Source of the DNA: Pseudoips prasinana
Lineage: Eukaryota > Arthropoda > Insecta > Lepidoptera > Nolidae
Assembly: GCA_951640165.1 (NCBI GenBank)
Contig: OX621257.1
Span: 10,303,201-10,367,200 of the forward strand
Direction of reading: 5' to 3'
Length of the DNA stretch: 64,000 nucleotides
This document shows, piece after piece, positions 1 to 10,088 of this stretch. The position numbers and the translations under genes were made by a program. Numbering within the stretch: position 1 is the stretch's first letter; every line of letters begins with the position of its first letter. Below the pieces are notes generated by a model. The model was not told the DNA's origin and did not search any database. It was given only the letters and a program-made list of their open reading frames with translations.

Positions 1-382
1 CGCGTACTTCGCGCTGGCGATCATTGAGTTCGTGGGGCACCCATTTGTCAAGCTTTTTTACCTTGCCAATTTGACGCAAATGGACCAATATTGTTTTGAC
101 GCTAACGTCGAAAGCTGCTGCTAATTCAGCCGTAGATTGTGTATCATCAGCTTCCACAACCGCCTTTAATTCGTCATTGTCGACCAAAGTCTTCGGACGA
201 CCGCGAGGTTCATTTTTCAGGTCGAAATTTCCAGAACGGAAGCGAGCAAACCAATAACAGGTGGTGCGTTGGTTTGTAGTGTTAGCTCCGTAAACGTCGT
301 TGATGTTGCGTGCCGCTTGTGCCGCGTTGCTGCCACGACGGTACTCATATTCCATAATTACTCGAATTTTTAACGTATCCAT
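1..382 (-). CDS. mariner transposase, N-terminal part (partial)
   Basis: This encodes the first ~127 residues of a mariner transposase, the enzyme that binds the element's inverted repeats and cuts and pastes it. The ATG is at 382-380, matching the start used by the complete copy. The reading frame is open to the window edge and covers the paired helix-turn-helix DNA-binding region and the WVPHEL linker motif. It has Trp-Phe-Ala-Arg-Phe where the complete copy has Trp-Cys-Ala-Arg-Phe; Phe is what mariner families usually carry there. The catalytic domain lies outside the window, so I cannot say whether the copy is intact. Confidence 0.88.
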   Translation of the reverse strand, partial: MDTLKIRVIMEYEYRRGSNAAQAARNINDVYGANTTNQRTTCYWFARFRSGNFDLKNEPRGRPKTLVDNDELKAVVEADDTQSTAELAAAFDVSVKTILVHLRQIGKVKKLDKWVPHELNDRQREVR

Positions 383-569
383 GATGACGAAAAAGATTGA
401 AATGCGATGAAAATGTAACACTAATCAATAAAGAAATGACTACTTTTGGAAAAAAGAATCCATGTTTTTAAAATAAAATTAATTTGAAATTAGAATTCTT
501 AGCCAAACAAAAATTATTTTGATTTGAAATGGCCAGTACTGCAGAACGGCAATTTCATAGGTAAAGACC
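1..569 (-). mobile_element. mariner element, 5' half, cut by window edge
   Basis: This is the 5' part of a mariner element in reverse orientation. It is nearly identical to the complete copy at 15943-17224. The outer terminal inverted repeat ends at 569 next to a TA at 570-571, the target duplication expected for Tc1/mariner. The rest of the element lies beyond the left edge. It is inverted relative to the complete copy, so the 5' ends of the two copies face each other across about 15.4 kb. Confidence 0.93.
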
Positions 570-571
570 TA

Positions 572-1203
572 ATATTATTTAATTGTTTTAAAAAATAACA
601 AACACCTTTTTTTATTGTTGAAATCATTCTTAAAATCAGTTAGGTAGTTTTTGAGTTTATCCATCATAAACCAACATAAAAACAGACATATTTCCCCTTA
701 TAACATTAGTTTAGTTTATAACCAAATTCGACACATTAGGAACGAAATAAAGATTTATTTTATTTTAATTTATTGCTTCAGAACATATATTTACATATAT
801 ATGAATACCATATATATGTATATATATACCATAAAATACAGGATGTAGACCAATGCCAAGTTTTCACAAATACACTGGCTTAGTTTAAGAAACTGAAAGT
901 AGGTAGGCAAGAAGACAGTTCATAGAATAAAATAAATAGTATAACAGCTTATTTTTATTTATTTATTTTATTTATTAATTTTTGTACACACAAAACAGAC
1001 AATAAATTGATACAAGTACGAAGAAATGATGAGAACAAAGGTAGTGCTTATATTGCATAGAAAAGTAATTTCTGTCTCAGTTTGAGAATCAAATTAAGAA
1101 ATATTTTAACAGTCTCGTCGTGTTACTTTGAGAGCCTGGAAGGACATTTTGATGTATATCACTGAAAACCTCTGTCTGTTTTTGTGCGCAATTTTAAAAC
1201 TCT
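572..1203. other. AT-rich spacer, no gene seen
   Basis: Very AT-rich DNA with TA/ATTT microsatellite-like tracts near 790-830 and 950-980. The only ORF (651-848) is low-complexity Ile/Tyr-rich and not credible. Confidence 0.5.
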
Positions 1204-1346
1204 GCCACCCTTATTTAAAAACGAAGTCTAAAGTTAAACTGCAGTTGATCCTCGGTTTAGTCGAAAACCATCCAATGAGATTGCTTGATCCATAGTTCAA
1301 CTGGAGTTTAACTTAAGAATTCGTTTTTAAATAAGGGTGCATGTTC
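1204..1346. mobile_element. short palindromic MITE-like element
   Basis: About 140 bp with imperfect inverted ends. The left begins ACCCTTATTTAAAAACGAA and the right ends with its complement, with further pairing inside (GTTAAACT / AGTTTAAC). Non-coding. No convincing target duplication. Confidence 0.6.
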
Positions 1347-2029
1347 ACAAAAGTAAGACAACATTTAGGCAATTAAACAATTTTATGCCCTGATACGGAA
1401 GTAGCGTCGACGTGCACATGATGCGGGGACGTGTCGGCACTTTGGCATTCTGCCAGCAAAGAACAGGTGGAATGTAGTAGTCCCACTTTTTTCACTCACT
1501 AGTACTGAAAGAGACGACCTCAATATTTAAGAGGCTAAGTCAACTTAATCGGGCCTAATTACGCCAGAGACGTCTTTTTATACAACTAAATCAATAAACT
1601 AGTATAGCACCAACCTGATTATAAGCAGCAACGCTTGGATCGCCGAGTACCGTTCCCCGATATGCTTTGGCAATTTTACTCACAAAATTTCTGTTCAGAA
1701 CAAAACGTAGACAACGTTTTTCAACGTTCTGAACAGTAAAGTTCCTAATATATGTATTTTGCAAGTTAGAGATTATTTCCGAGGCAGGCTGTTCTAAGTG
1801 AAAAAAGGCTATCTTACGATGATCGGGCCCAAATCAGACTTCATGTAGTTAACACCATCAGCCCTCTCTATTAATGTTATACCTTGCATAGGACCTTCTA
1901 ATTAAAATGTATTAAAAAGTAGAATTGGGCAAAAAATAATGCATTGTACGTTGTCAAAGTTTACGATGTCTTCCCAAAAATAATAAAATAAGAAAGAAGA
2001 TTGCTATGGCCAATAGCTTGGCATTATCA
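1347..2029. other. anonymous spacer
   Basis: No gene recognised. A small inverted pair (CTGTTCAGAAC / GTTCTGAACAG) lies near 1695-1738. Confidence 0.4.
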
Positions 2030-2175
2030 TTATTATATCAGCCGAAAGACAAAGCTGCTTCTGAAAATAGGCCTCCTCCAAAGATCTTCACAATTACCCG
2101 CCTTGCGACACCTGCATCCAGCGGCTTCGAGCAACCCTCACAAGACCATCGGTCCATCTAGTAGTTCGGCGTAGA
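2030..2175 (-). mobile_element. RTE-type LINE, 3' end fragment
   Basis: The reverse complement resembles the last ~140 bp of the RTE element at 56807-58411: the Trp-rich C-terminal coding segment followed by the CAGCAGTGGA...GCTGATAT tail. Diverged and truncated. It is one of several 3'-end fragments here, as expected for 5'-truncated LINE insertions. Confidence 0.65.
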
Positions 2176-2723
2176 AGACATTATAATTGACAATAATAAT
2201 GTTTGTATGGTCTACTCCCACGGCCAATAATGACAGCTACTTTCACCTATATAATAACCTCTTACAATTGAAGAAGTAAAAGTCTATGAAAATGTCTGGA
2301 AATGCCTACATCTCTCTATCCATCACGAATGCCGACAGGTATCATGCAACGTAATAGCCTACTGCTAGTTGCCGGTTTTAATCAAGCTGTTACGTCATCT
2401 CCGTGTTACATCTACAACTAGAATACCTATATTTCTGAAATACATGTCATGTGCAAATCAGTTAAAGATCGTGCTAATATTGCAAATGTTTATAGTTATG
2501 TTTTTATGATTAGATATTCAGACATTGGTTACCCAATCACGCAAAAATAGCTGATCGGATTAAGTTGAAATTTGGAATTTATCGAACCAAGATAAAATGG
2601 AATACTTAATTACCGTATAAGTAAGGCTACATTTAATTGCCAAATCGCGAGTAACGCCTTAGGATTATCTTCTATGATATCGTTAGTTTTGTATTATGAT
2701 TTTACAATTGGCCACATTTGTAC

Positions 2724-2851
2724 AGACGCCAGCACATCAAGTTACCCCAATCTGTCAAATTTCCCCAATTGACAGTGAACCTTATGCTTTAGTGATAAAG
2801 TTGAAATATCTATAAAACAAAATTTGACAGATTGGGGTAGCTGGATGTGCT
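2724..2851. mobile_element. GTAC-flanked MITE, family A, copy 1
   Basis: A 128-bp non-coding element with inverted ends containing CACATCAAG and TACCCCAATCTGTCAAATT. It is flanked by GTAC at 2720-2723 and 2852-2855, which I read as a 4-bp target duplication. A second copy in opposite orientation is at 61451-61581. Compared with that copy, the right end lacks about seven bases. Confidence 0.78.
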
Positions 2852-2925
2852 GTACAAACTAATATAACTATATTCGAAATAAAAGGAGAAGGCAAATTTG
2901 GATGTGTCTAGACAAGTTTGGATGT

Positions 2926-3078
2926 GTGGCGCAGCAGTTTTTCCGCACATAACAAATCTGTGTGCCTCATGAGTAGCTGTTATGACTCTGAGTATGCTTT
3001 TTATTTGGAAATTATATGTTTGTAAAACCCGCAACACTGATTCATTACCGAGTGCGGGCGTTATCTTTAAAAAAATGA
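2926..3078 (+). repeat. degenerate tRNA-derived SINE (S1)
   Basis: It begins with GTGTGGCGCAGC, the head of the S1 SINE seen elsewhere here, and ends with the S1 tail (GTTTGTAAA...GTGCGGGCG..TCTTTAAA). The B-box part is replaced by unrelated sequence, so this is a decayed copy. Confidence 0.5.
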
Positions 3079-3890
3079 ACAAAACTAGGATCTTACAAAT
3101 CGATGTAACAAATGTGAAAGATTCTTAGATGATATATATGACTTTTTAAATGTTTGGACGTTTGTTACTGAAGCACACAAAAATTGCTCAACGGATTTAG
3201 ATGACATTTGGAATTGAAGTAATTTACAGGTAAAAGTTATAATAATGTCATACATTAAATTTAAAAGATTTCAGAACTATTTATGGAACCAGAACCTTTA
3301 TTATTATATAGACCAGCGCGTCTCGCCAACAAGCTCTGTCGCTTGGCGAGGAAAAATTTAATTGTTAATTTGATTTTCTTTTATAAATAAACTGTTATAA
3401 CTAAATTTTATTTTACGTATGCACATCATTATAGATTCCATTATATACACAACATTCAAATTATGAATTTTATTACGTCTATGTTAATCATTCTATTTTA
3501 GGATTTTAAGTATAGAAGTGTGAAAACTGATTTAACGGTTATAAATAATAAAACTTTAAACGACCCTTTCTACAAGAATCGTTCTTCAATAAGAATAAAA
3601 AATACATCGAGCCTCTTGCGCGGTCTAGACAGGTTTTTAATTAGTTTTCAGTAGGACGTGATCAATTTAAAATGGGCTAAGATTTTTTTTTACCTCATGA
3701 CTACAGAGAGAACATTTTATCCTATTTTCAAAACCGCAGTCTCGTATCTTCGTATGTAAAATTTTATTTAAAATCCAATATGTTTTAATGGTTTAATTTT
3801 GCTTGCGTTTCGTTTTTCTTGTTCGTAAGATTATCCATTAACGTTAAAAAGTAACTAGGCATGCAAAGGAGTTTCCCATCGACTATTTTT
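3079..3890. other. anonymous spacer
   Basis: AT-rich, no ORF, no recognised repeat. Confidence 0.4.
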
Positions 3891-3892
3891 TT

Positions 3893-4145
3893 TTTGTATC
3901 GGGTCTAGTCCCTCCCTCTTACCCACCACTGCAACTCGTGTAAGCCAGGATCAACAGTGGCACACAATGAAATGACACTGAGCGGTGAAGCTCAGGCATG
4001 TCCCGGGGAATCGCTTTAACTGTCTTGGATCCCGCAACGAATTTAATCAGAAAGACAAAAAAGGAGGAGTTAGAATATGAATAGTTCCACTTCCCTCCAG
4101 AGCAAAGCGGGAGACAGAATGATGTAAAGAGGCATAAAATGAGAG
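3893..4145. repeat. interspersed repeat shared with 32843-33020
   Basis: This shares long matching stretches with 32843-33020: the TCCACTTCCCT end, AAGCCAGGATCAACAG, and the GATCCCGCAA..GAATTTAATCAGAA segment. Probably untranslated LINE or SINE sequence. I cannot name the family. Confidence 0.6.
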
Positions 4146-4239
4146 ATTTGCAACTAGTGAAGCCTGCTGCAAAATTCCCATTGACTACTCATGTGGCGCA
4201 GTGGCTGTGTGGTTTCTATCAAATTTTGTTCTGAGCCGT

Positions 4240-4480
4240 CTGTGTAGCTTCCTGCCATAAAGAATGTCGTCATCCCATCTCATTCCGTGGGAGGAATAGA
4301 AGTCGTCGCGAGGGAATACATACCAGAGAATGGGCAGCAGCGTTCACCTGAGTACTATAACTATCTTACTGCGATCGCCAACCTGTCTGCGAACCGTGGC
4401 GATTATGGCATATCCCCTCATTCCTTGTAGGAGGCTTTTTCCAGAAGTGGACGTCTTTCAGCTGATGTGATGGTAATGAT
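4240..4480 (+). mobile_element. RTE-related LINE 3' end
   Basis: This matches 52605-52830 and 60860-61005 (same strand) and 60605-60780 (opposite strand). Shared landmarks are CCCATCTCATtnCGTGGGAGG, the 'gagggaataN-taccaga' block, and the tail GTGGACGTCTTTCAGCTGAT followed by a degenerate ATG repeat. That terminal motif matches the RTE element at 58.4 kb, suggesting a related 3' UTR. Confidence 0.6.
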
Positions 4481-6029
4481 GATTTCTATAGTGATAGGTA
4501 CTACCTAATCCTTTATACTTTACTGGAACTTATGTAAACTTTGTGCTTGAAGTACTGTTATTGCCAACGCCTTTGGTATTATACAGGGGGTGCTGCTCTG
4601 CCAGATTAACGAAACATTATAGAAAGAGAAAGCTACTTTATTTCTCTTGCATCCAAATATTCTTAATTTTTATCATTTCTATTAGGGTCAGTTCCCTGTC
4701 CAAACTTATATATTATTTCAAAGAGCACCTTGTAATGATATATTAGTTTGGACTAGGAGATTGTCTCTAATAGAAATAGAAAAGTCAAAGAACGGAGGGA
4801 GGAAGATCAAGAGAATGGCCGATTTGGCTAAAAAAATTGAACCTAAACCAGGTTTAATTTTGCTAGCCAAATCGTGCTGGAGATTTTCCGGTTCCTCCGG
4901 GACATTCTTATTGGACGTTTCTGCACGAATTGTTGAATAAATACCACGTAGATGCGATAAATTTATTCCACACGAGTTTCACGTAAGGTTGACGATGTGG
5001 TAGTAGATACACTTGCTATACCAATACTGCTCTTACTGCCAACGTAATAAAGACGCTGACATGGACACAGCATATCTATCGAAGGAACTAGTCGTCGATG
5101 GCACTAACTGCAAATGCCGAATCCGAATATAGCTGAGTTTGCTTATAGAGTCTTATAGAAAACAATGCCGTTGATTGAGAAGAATACCATTTTGAAAAAT
5201 AAAAGGCCAAATTCGCGGTTGCGTCATAAAAAAAAATTAAGAGGCTAACAACATCTAATTTTATTATATAATACTTCTCTCGTTCGTACGCACTACCAAG
5301 TATGGGGCATTATAGAGACCAGATTATTTTATTTTATTATTTAGGGATGATTAACATATTAAGTAATTTTGTAGTCCACGACATTGTCTATAGAGAAACA
5401 CAAAAACAAAACATTCCGCTCAGAATACGTAAAAAAGCGTAAGGTTGAAATGTAACAAAATTATTGATTTTGTTATTGATTTATTTTTAGTTATATGCGA
5501 GAGCAATCTTTTTGACAAATCTAATACTATAAAGTTTTTGTTAATCACAAAGCACACTACATATTCTAAAAATCAATGGAAATCGAGTTGTGTTTTTTCC
5601 ACATTATTATGTTCCAAGCAGTTTAAGAGGCGACTCTGTTGTTTTTTATCTATCGAGTGAATGTTGTCGAAACTTGTTTAGGGATCATATCATAATTACT
5701 TACTTGAAAATATAAACAAATTAGTTGTATTTTATTTCCAAAAATATATCCCACGTAGTGCTGACAAAAATCTAGCGAATTGATCTACTGTCAGTGCCTG
5801 AAGATCAGTCAATCTTAGGATTTAAACGGAAATTTTGAGTTAAAAAATTATCGGTTGTAATATTATGTTATTTCTATAACTTGTGATCGAGACATGAAAT
5901 GTAGTTACTAAAAAGATAAAAACTATCATAAATAATCAAAACGGCTTCAGAGTTTAAAAGTTTAAAATACCCACAAGAGATTAGCATCGCCATATCTTAA
6001 TGTCGTTAGTATTCTGGGAATGTACATAC
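4481..6029. other. anonymous AT-rich spacer
   Basis: No gene supported. The small ORFs at 4543-4746 and 5445-5660 have no recognisable domain and read like translated AT-rich DNA. Confidence 0.45.
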
Positions 6030-6185
6030 AAGTAATATAATATAACTTGCCCTGCGGTTTCCCCCGCGTTAACCTTCGTAAATTATACTCCATATGTTAT
6101 TCGGATGTGTAAGCTATATTACTACACAGTTTCATAAAAAAATCATCCGTGGTTTTTGTGTGAAACACATGGCATGTAAGCTTAC
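6030..6185. repeat. common lepidopteran interspersed repeat
   Basis: Carries the 'aaattatactccatatgTTATTCGGAT' and 'TAAGCTATATTACTAC..AGTTTCAT' blocks also seen at 7915-8092. Related repeats are at 38886-39062, 41738-41945 and 59515-59660. Non-coding. Confidence 0.6.
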
Positions 6186-6485
6186 TAGAGCAATTAAAAA
6201 TTCAAATCAGGATTGAATTTTATTATTATAATTACGATTATTAGAGATGTTTTAACCAATGTTGAGTAATTTATTAATCTTATCAACAATTGTATTTATT
6301 TGCTGCTTTAAATAATAAGTTCACCTCTACAAATTGGTAATAGGAATAATATTAAAATTAACTGTAAAAAAACAAATGATATGCGTGGTAATACGTAGTT
6401 ACTTACCATTACGCTACCTTTATAATGGTCCCAGCCGAGCGAAATGCTCGAGATGTTACCTTTTTAGATTTTAATATAATTATGA
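6186..6485. other. anonymous spacer
   Basis: AT-rich, no ORF. It contains a donor-like GGTAAGTAAC on the minus strand near 6400, but no exon can be built around it. Confidence 0.35.
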
Positions 6486-6560
6486 AGACCAATTAAAGTT
6501 ATTCTCAGCTATTGTAATGAACATATCATTACAATAGCTGAGAATAACTTTAATTGGTCT
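6486..6560. repeat. perfect 35-bp-arm palindrome
   Basis: The arms 6486-6520 and 6526-6560 are perfect complements with a 5-nt loop (ACATA). No coding content, and no terminator context is expected in this genome. It belongs to the class of local inverted duplications described in the findings. Confidence 0.93.
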
Positions 6561-6742
6561 TATTAATTAGTAATAGTTTTTCTTTGTTAAATACATTTGT
6601 AAACGACTGTTGTTATCCCTAATAAATATAAATAAATAAAAAAAAATATTATTATTTTCAGTAAATTACAATATTTTTATAAATAAATAAATATCATGGG
6701 CCATTATTCACATATGGTCATCTGATCCCAAACTAAGCAGTG

Positions 6743-7216
6743 CTTGAAAGTGGAGCCCACAAATAGAAAAGCTGTCCGGCAAATTAAGTTCTGCAGCATA
6801 TGCAGTGGAGACTTTTAGACGGCTGACTGATGTTGACGCCGCTAGAATGGTTTATTTCAGTTATTTTCATAGTTTAATGTCCTATGGAATTCTTCTCTGG
6901 GGTGGCTCTGCTGACATTAACACCACATTTATATTGCAAAAAAGAGCTGTAATAGCTATCTATTATGTTGTCCTGAGGGTGTCTCTAAGAGAAAAGTTCA
7001 AAAAGGTTAACATTCTAACTGTACCATCTCAGTATATATATGAAAACCTACTATAAATGCATAAAAATATCGATTCATTCTGTAAAAGGAGCGATACACA
7101 TAATGTAAATACTAGATATAAGAATAATCTCATATTGCATACTACCCATCTCCACAAAATAAGTAACTCTTTTATGGGGCAATGTACAAGATTCTATAAC
7201 AAACTTCCCAATGATA
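6743..7216 (+). pseudogene. Jockey/CR1-type LINE, RT C-terminus (part 1)
   Basis: The translation aligns with residues after the RT of the LINE at 18482-20294: the RRLTDVDAARMVYFSYFHS segment, SYGILLWGG and LQKRAV motifs. It is truncated at the 5' end and has an in-frame stop at 7054-7056, after which reading continues in the same frame. A foreign ~330-bp insertion breaks the element at 7217. This is a dead copy of the thumb/C-terminal part of ORF2. Confidence 0.8.
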
Positions 7217-7545
7217 TTAGAGAATCACAATCACAAGGTCCGTCATAATAATAATACCTTAATATAGACAGAACCATTGACAATATGTAGTAAAAATATT
7301 AGACTTAAACTAGTTAATTAAACATAATCCCTTGACAATAACTTGATACGAGCTAGCTAAATATCAATGCTATAATAAAATAAATGTAATAAATGTTTTC
7401 ATACAATGTGTACCTAAATATCTATGTTACTAGAAATAATAATGTATACAACTATATTATTACAAACATGTTCTGACTATTTACAAGCGCTTTTTTAAAG
7501 TCTACGTGAATAAAAACCTTTTTTATTTTTTTATTTTTTTTATTA
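7217..7545. mobile_element. unknown insertion inside LINE copy
   Basis: About 330 bp of AT-rich sequence that interrupts a LINE whose sibling at 19990-20000 is continuous. It is flanked by similar ATTAGAGAA / ATTAGAA. Its left end (CACAAGGTCCGTCATAATAA...) recurs at 63632-63670. The right end is a T/A-rich run, so it may be a retroposed element. Family unknown. Confidence 0.6.
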
Positions 7546-7880
7546 GAATTGTCTGCAAATAAGTTTATAAGAATTATTAAAGCCAAAATGTGTAGCATAT
7601 TACAAAATATCAGATTATTTAAGTGATAAAAGTGCTTGGGATTGAGTTGTTCTGAGTAGAACACACATGATTGTAATTAATCTTAAGTATATTTTATTTA
7701 AAAAAAGGATTCCTACTGAATTTTCTGGCAGTGTTTCCCAGTAGCTGCCACGTCATGCACTGCACGGTAGGGTAAAAAAAATATGACGATTCCACATAAA
7801 TAATAATAATAATAATAAGTAATTTTTTTACGAAATAAATAACTTTGACTGTGGACGGATGGATGGAACCAAATATAATA
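7546..7880 (+). pseudogene. Jockey/CR1-type LINE, 3' end (part 2)
   Basis: Continuation of the copy that starts at 6743: the last coding residues, then the 3' UTR with the GGATTCCTACTGA-TTTTCTGGCAGTG and CACGTCATGCACTGCACGG blocks that also end the copy at 20160-20294. The tail carries a TAA microsatellite at about 7799-7818. Confidence 0.78.
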
Positions 7881-7914
7881 ATACTACTTACTTTTTGTAA
7901 ATACATATTCATAT

Positions 7915-8092
7915 AGATAACTAGCTGTGAAACCTTATAAATTATAGCCTATATGTTATTCGGATATATAAGCTATAATACTACAAAGTTTCATCAAAAT
8001 TCGTTCAGTAGTTTTTGCGTGAAAGAGTGACAAACATCCATACATCCATCCATACTCACATAGTTTCGTATTTATAATATTATTAGGATTAC
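7915..8092. repeat. common lepidopteran interspersed repeat
   Basis: Contains the GTTATTCGGATATATAAGCT block, the 'aaattcgttcagtagTTTTTGCGTGAAAGAGTGA' region and repeated CATCCATACATC. Related to 6030-6185. Confidence 0.6.
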
Positions 8093-8094
8093 AC

Positions 8095-8212
8095 CTCCGG
8101 CCAAACAGATGTATTCATGCACATATGTATATTTATCCGGGGCCGAAATTGAACCCACGACCCCATCGTGAAAGCCAAGTATTTACCAAACTCGCCAACC
8201 GGCCTGTCAAAA
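8095..8212 (-). repeat. tRNA-derived SINE fragment (S4)
   Basis: The reverse complement begins with a tRNA-like head: A-box-like TGGCGAGTTTGG and B-box-like GGGTTCAATTTCG spaced as in a tRNA. Then comes an unrelated tail. The cloverleaf is imperfect and there is no 3' processing context, so it is a SINE rather than a working tRNA gene. Confidence 0.6.
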
Positions 8213-8417
8213 TATAATATAGAATATACAAAGTGTAACATAAATAGTGGACAAAACTTAAGAAGCACTATCTACGGAAGCTGTGGATACCTTCTAGGCT
8301 AGCTTCTTGGCTAAGGCTTTCACTGCTTTACAGGACAATTCATGGGTAGACAAGGCTCCTTAATTTACGCCCACTGCTTTGAGTAATAATTCAGAATATT
8401 TATTTATATTGATATAC

Positions 8418-8692
8418 TATAAACGTCCAGCGATTTCCAGCGACCCGCACAAGATCATCGGTCCATCTTGTAGGGAGGCCCCCTACAAGATGGACCGATG
8501 ATCTTGTGCGGGGCCTACGCTGTGTCTTCCGGTTCGTGGTCGCCACTCGAGAACCTTTTTCCCCAGCGGCCGTTGCTGGAAATCGCTGGATGCGGATAGC
8601 GCAAGACCGGCAATTGTGGAGATCTTTGGGGGAGGCCTTTGTCCAGCAGTGGACGTCTTTCGGCTGATATGATGATGATGATGACTATAAAC
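8418..8692. mobile_element. shuffled RTE LINE 3' end
   Basis: Segments of the RTE 3' end occur here in alternating orientation. Inverted 8418-8480 is followed by direct 8481-8515, inverted ~8516-8573, then direct to the ATG-repeat tail at 8692. The RTE copy at 58205-58411 has the same pieces collinear. The first junction forms a perfect 32-bp-arm palindrome (8446-8477 / 8483-8514). No functional product. Confidence 0.85.
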
Positions 8693-8717
8693 GTCATTTT
8701 TATAGTATATCAATATA

Positions 8718-9100
8718 TGCCTCGTTGGTCTAGCGGTAGCGTGTTCAACCGCAGAAAATGAGGTCCTGGGTTCAAATTCCGGGTCGGGCCAAAAAGTGAT
8801 TTTGGGATATTTCCGTAAAAAGCAATTTCCCACTATCAGCCTGAAGTCTGGTAGTTGGCGGTAATATACCCCCGTGCCTCGGAGAGCACATAAAGCCGTC
8901 GGTCCTGTACCTGACCTCTTTCCGGTCGTGTCGCTACTCGTCCCATCGGATCATGAGAGTGACGGAATAGAAAGGCCCCTGTGTTTGCGCACACACTTGT
9001 GGACTATAATATGTCCTGCGCAATTGGCTAATATCCTTTGAGAATGGCCGCCGTGGCCGAAATTCAGCTGGGAAGACATCATCATCATCATCATCATGTT
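8718..9100 (+). repeat. tRNA-derived SINE (S2), near full length
   Basis: It starts with a tRNA-like head (CCTCGTTGGTCTAGCGGTAG ... GGGTTCAAATTCC) that contains the pol III A and B boxes. A ~300-bp body and a (CAT)n tail at about 9075-9098 follow. Related copies are at 34371-34490 and 37831-38165. The anticodon arm is degenerate, so it is not a tRNA gene. Confidence 0.82.
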
Positions 9101-9409
9101 TATAAAAATAATATCTACCTATAAAACTAAACAATTGAAAAATATTGTGAAAATTGAATATATGTTTTGTCTCCCCATGCAAAATGCCTCAGCTTGTCTG
9201 TATTTCTTGTATGGGAAGTTAATCCTTATTATGAATTCTCCATGTTGATGTTTTATGTTGTTCAATATGCAAATTAAGCTCCTAATATTACGACCATTAT
9301 TTATGTTATACCTTGAGTAAAGTGCTTTAATCAGAAAAGACCGCGATTAAGAATCTTTTTAATTAAAAAAATTCAAAAAGTGTTGTCACTAGACTGAAGA
9401 ATTTTATTA

Positions 9410-9721
9410 TTATTTTTATAGGACATTTCCCGCACTAGGGAAAGTAATCTCTGTGTCGCGGTTTACTTTACAAACATATAATTGACGGACACAAAGTACA
9501 CACGGCTACACATCAAGCTATACATTTCCAGTATAAGCTGGTCTCGCGTTGTATAGTTTTTTCATACATTGACAGGTCAGCTTATATTGGAAATGTATAT
9601 AGCTTGATATGTAGCCGTATGTACATCCAGACTCAGGACATCTAGTTGTCCTGCACGGGAATCGAACTAGGGGCACGAAGTGGCTAGGCGACTGTCCTAA
9701 CTGGTGCGCCACACGTGCAGT
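9410..9721 (-). repeat. tRNA-derived SINE (S1) split by a MITE
   Basis: The reverse complement starts at the CTGCACGTGTGGCGCA head and contains a diverged B box. It ends with the conserved 'gtccgtc..ttatatgtttgtaaag' region and the CCGCACTAGGGAAA tail. A 121-bp element occupies 9500-9620. Confidence 0.82.
9500..9620. mobile_element. GTAC-flanked MITE, family B, inside a SINE
   Basis: A 121-bp non-coding palindrome-like element with ~40-bp imperfect inverted ends (A-ACGGCTACAYATCAAGCTA). It sits in the S1 SINE and is flanked by GTAC at 9496-9499 and 9621-9624. Removing it restores the SINE to within one base of its sister copies. The ends share ACATCAAGCTA with family A (2724 and 61451), so the two families look related. 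Confidence 0.85.
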
Positions 9722-9848
9722 CTAAACTTTTTTGAAGTCGATTAAAAAAGAAGGAGACCTTTTCCAAGCTGTGGAACTCTAAAGATTTCTAATAATAATA
9801 ACGAAAATGCAGTGTTGCTTCACCTTTTCAATTAATATCGTATTATCC

Positions 9849-9917
9849 CTTATAAACTTGCCATCCAACAAAACGAAAACGTATGGTTTTCGTTTCGTTC
9901 GATGGCAAGTTTATAAG
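9849..9917. repeat. palindrome, 17-bp outer arms
   Basis: CTTATAAACTTGCCATC pairs perfectly with its complement at 9901-9917, and the inner part pairs with small mismatches (AACGAAAAC / GTTTTCGTT). Non-coding. Confidence 0.85.
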
Positions 9918-9929
9918 AAATAATCCCAT

Positions 9930-10075
9930 TGTTCGGTCCAATATGCATGTATTTGCCCCACTCATTAACCAGTCTTAATAAAATCACCACTCAAGCAATC
10001 GTGTTTGTATTTCTACGATTGTCCTACTTTCAAAAGTGAACCTTAACTACATCAATATATGGTCCAAACGAGCCG
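9930..10075 (+). mobile_element. BEL/Pao LTR fragment with primer-binding site
   Basis: Positions 9930-10054 are nearly identical to the 3' LTR at 22355-22480, running from TGTTCGGTCC to TACATCA. Four bases later comes TGGTCCAAACGAGCCG, which resembles the site following the LTR at 26890 (TGGTCCAATCGATCCGG) and begins with the TGG expected of a tRNA-primer site. So this is the 5' end of a BEL/Pao copy. Its interior is replaced by the inverted repeat at 10089. Confidence 0.75.
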
Positions 10076-10088
10076 AACACTTCGAAGA

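Noticed and set aside
4543..5660. Small ORFs at 4543-4746 and 5445-5660
   Set aside because: No homology, no splice or start context, and composition follows the AT-rich background.
6400..6480. Exon on the minus strand ending at a GTAAGT donor (6397-6402)
   Set aside because: No open frame with a consistent acceptor and no neighbour exon.
6486..6560. Transcription terminator hairpin
   Set aside because: Perfect 35-bp arms without a U-run in an animal genome; it fits the class of local inverted duplications.
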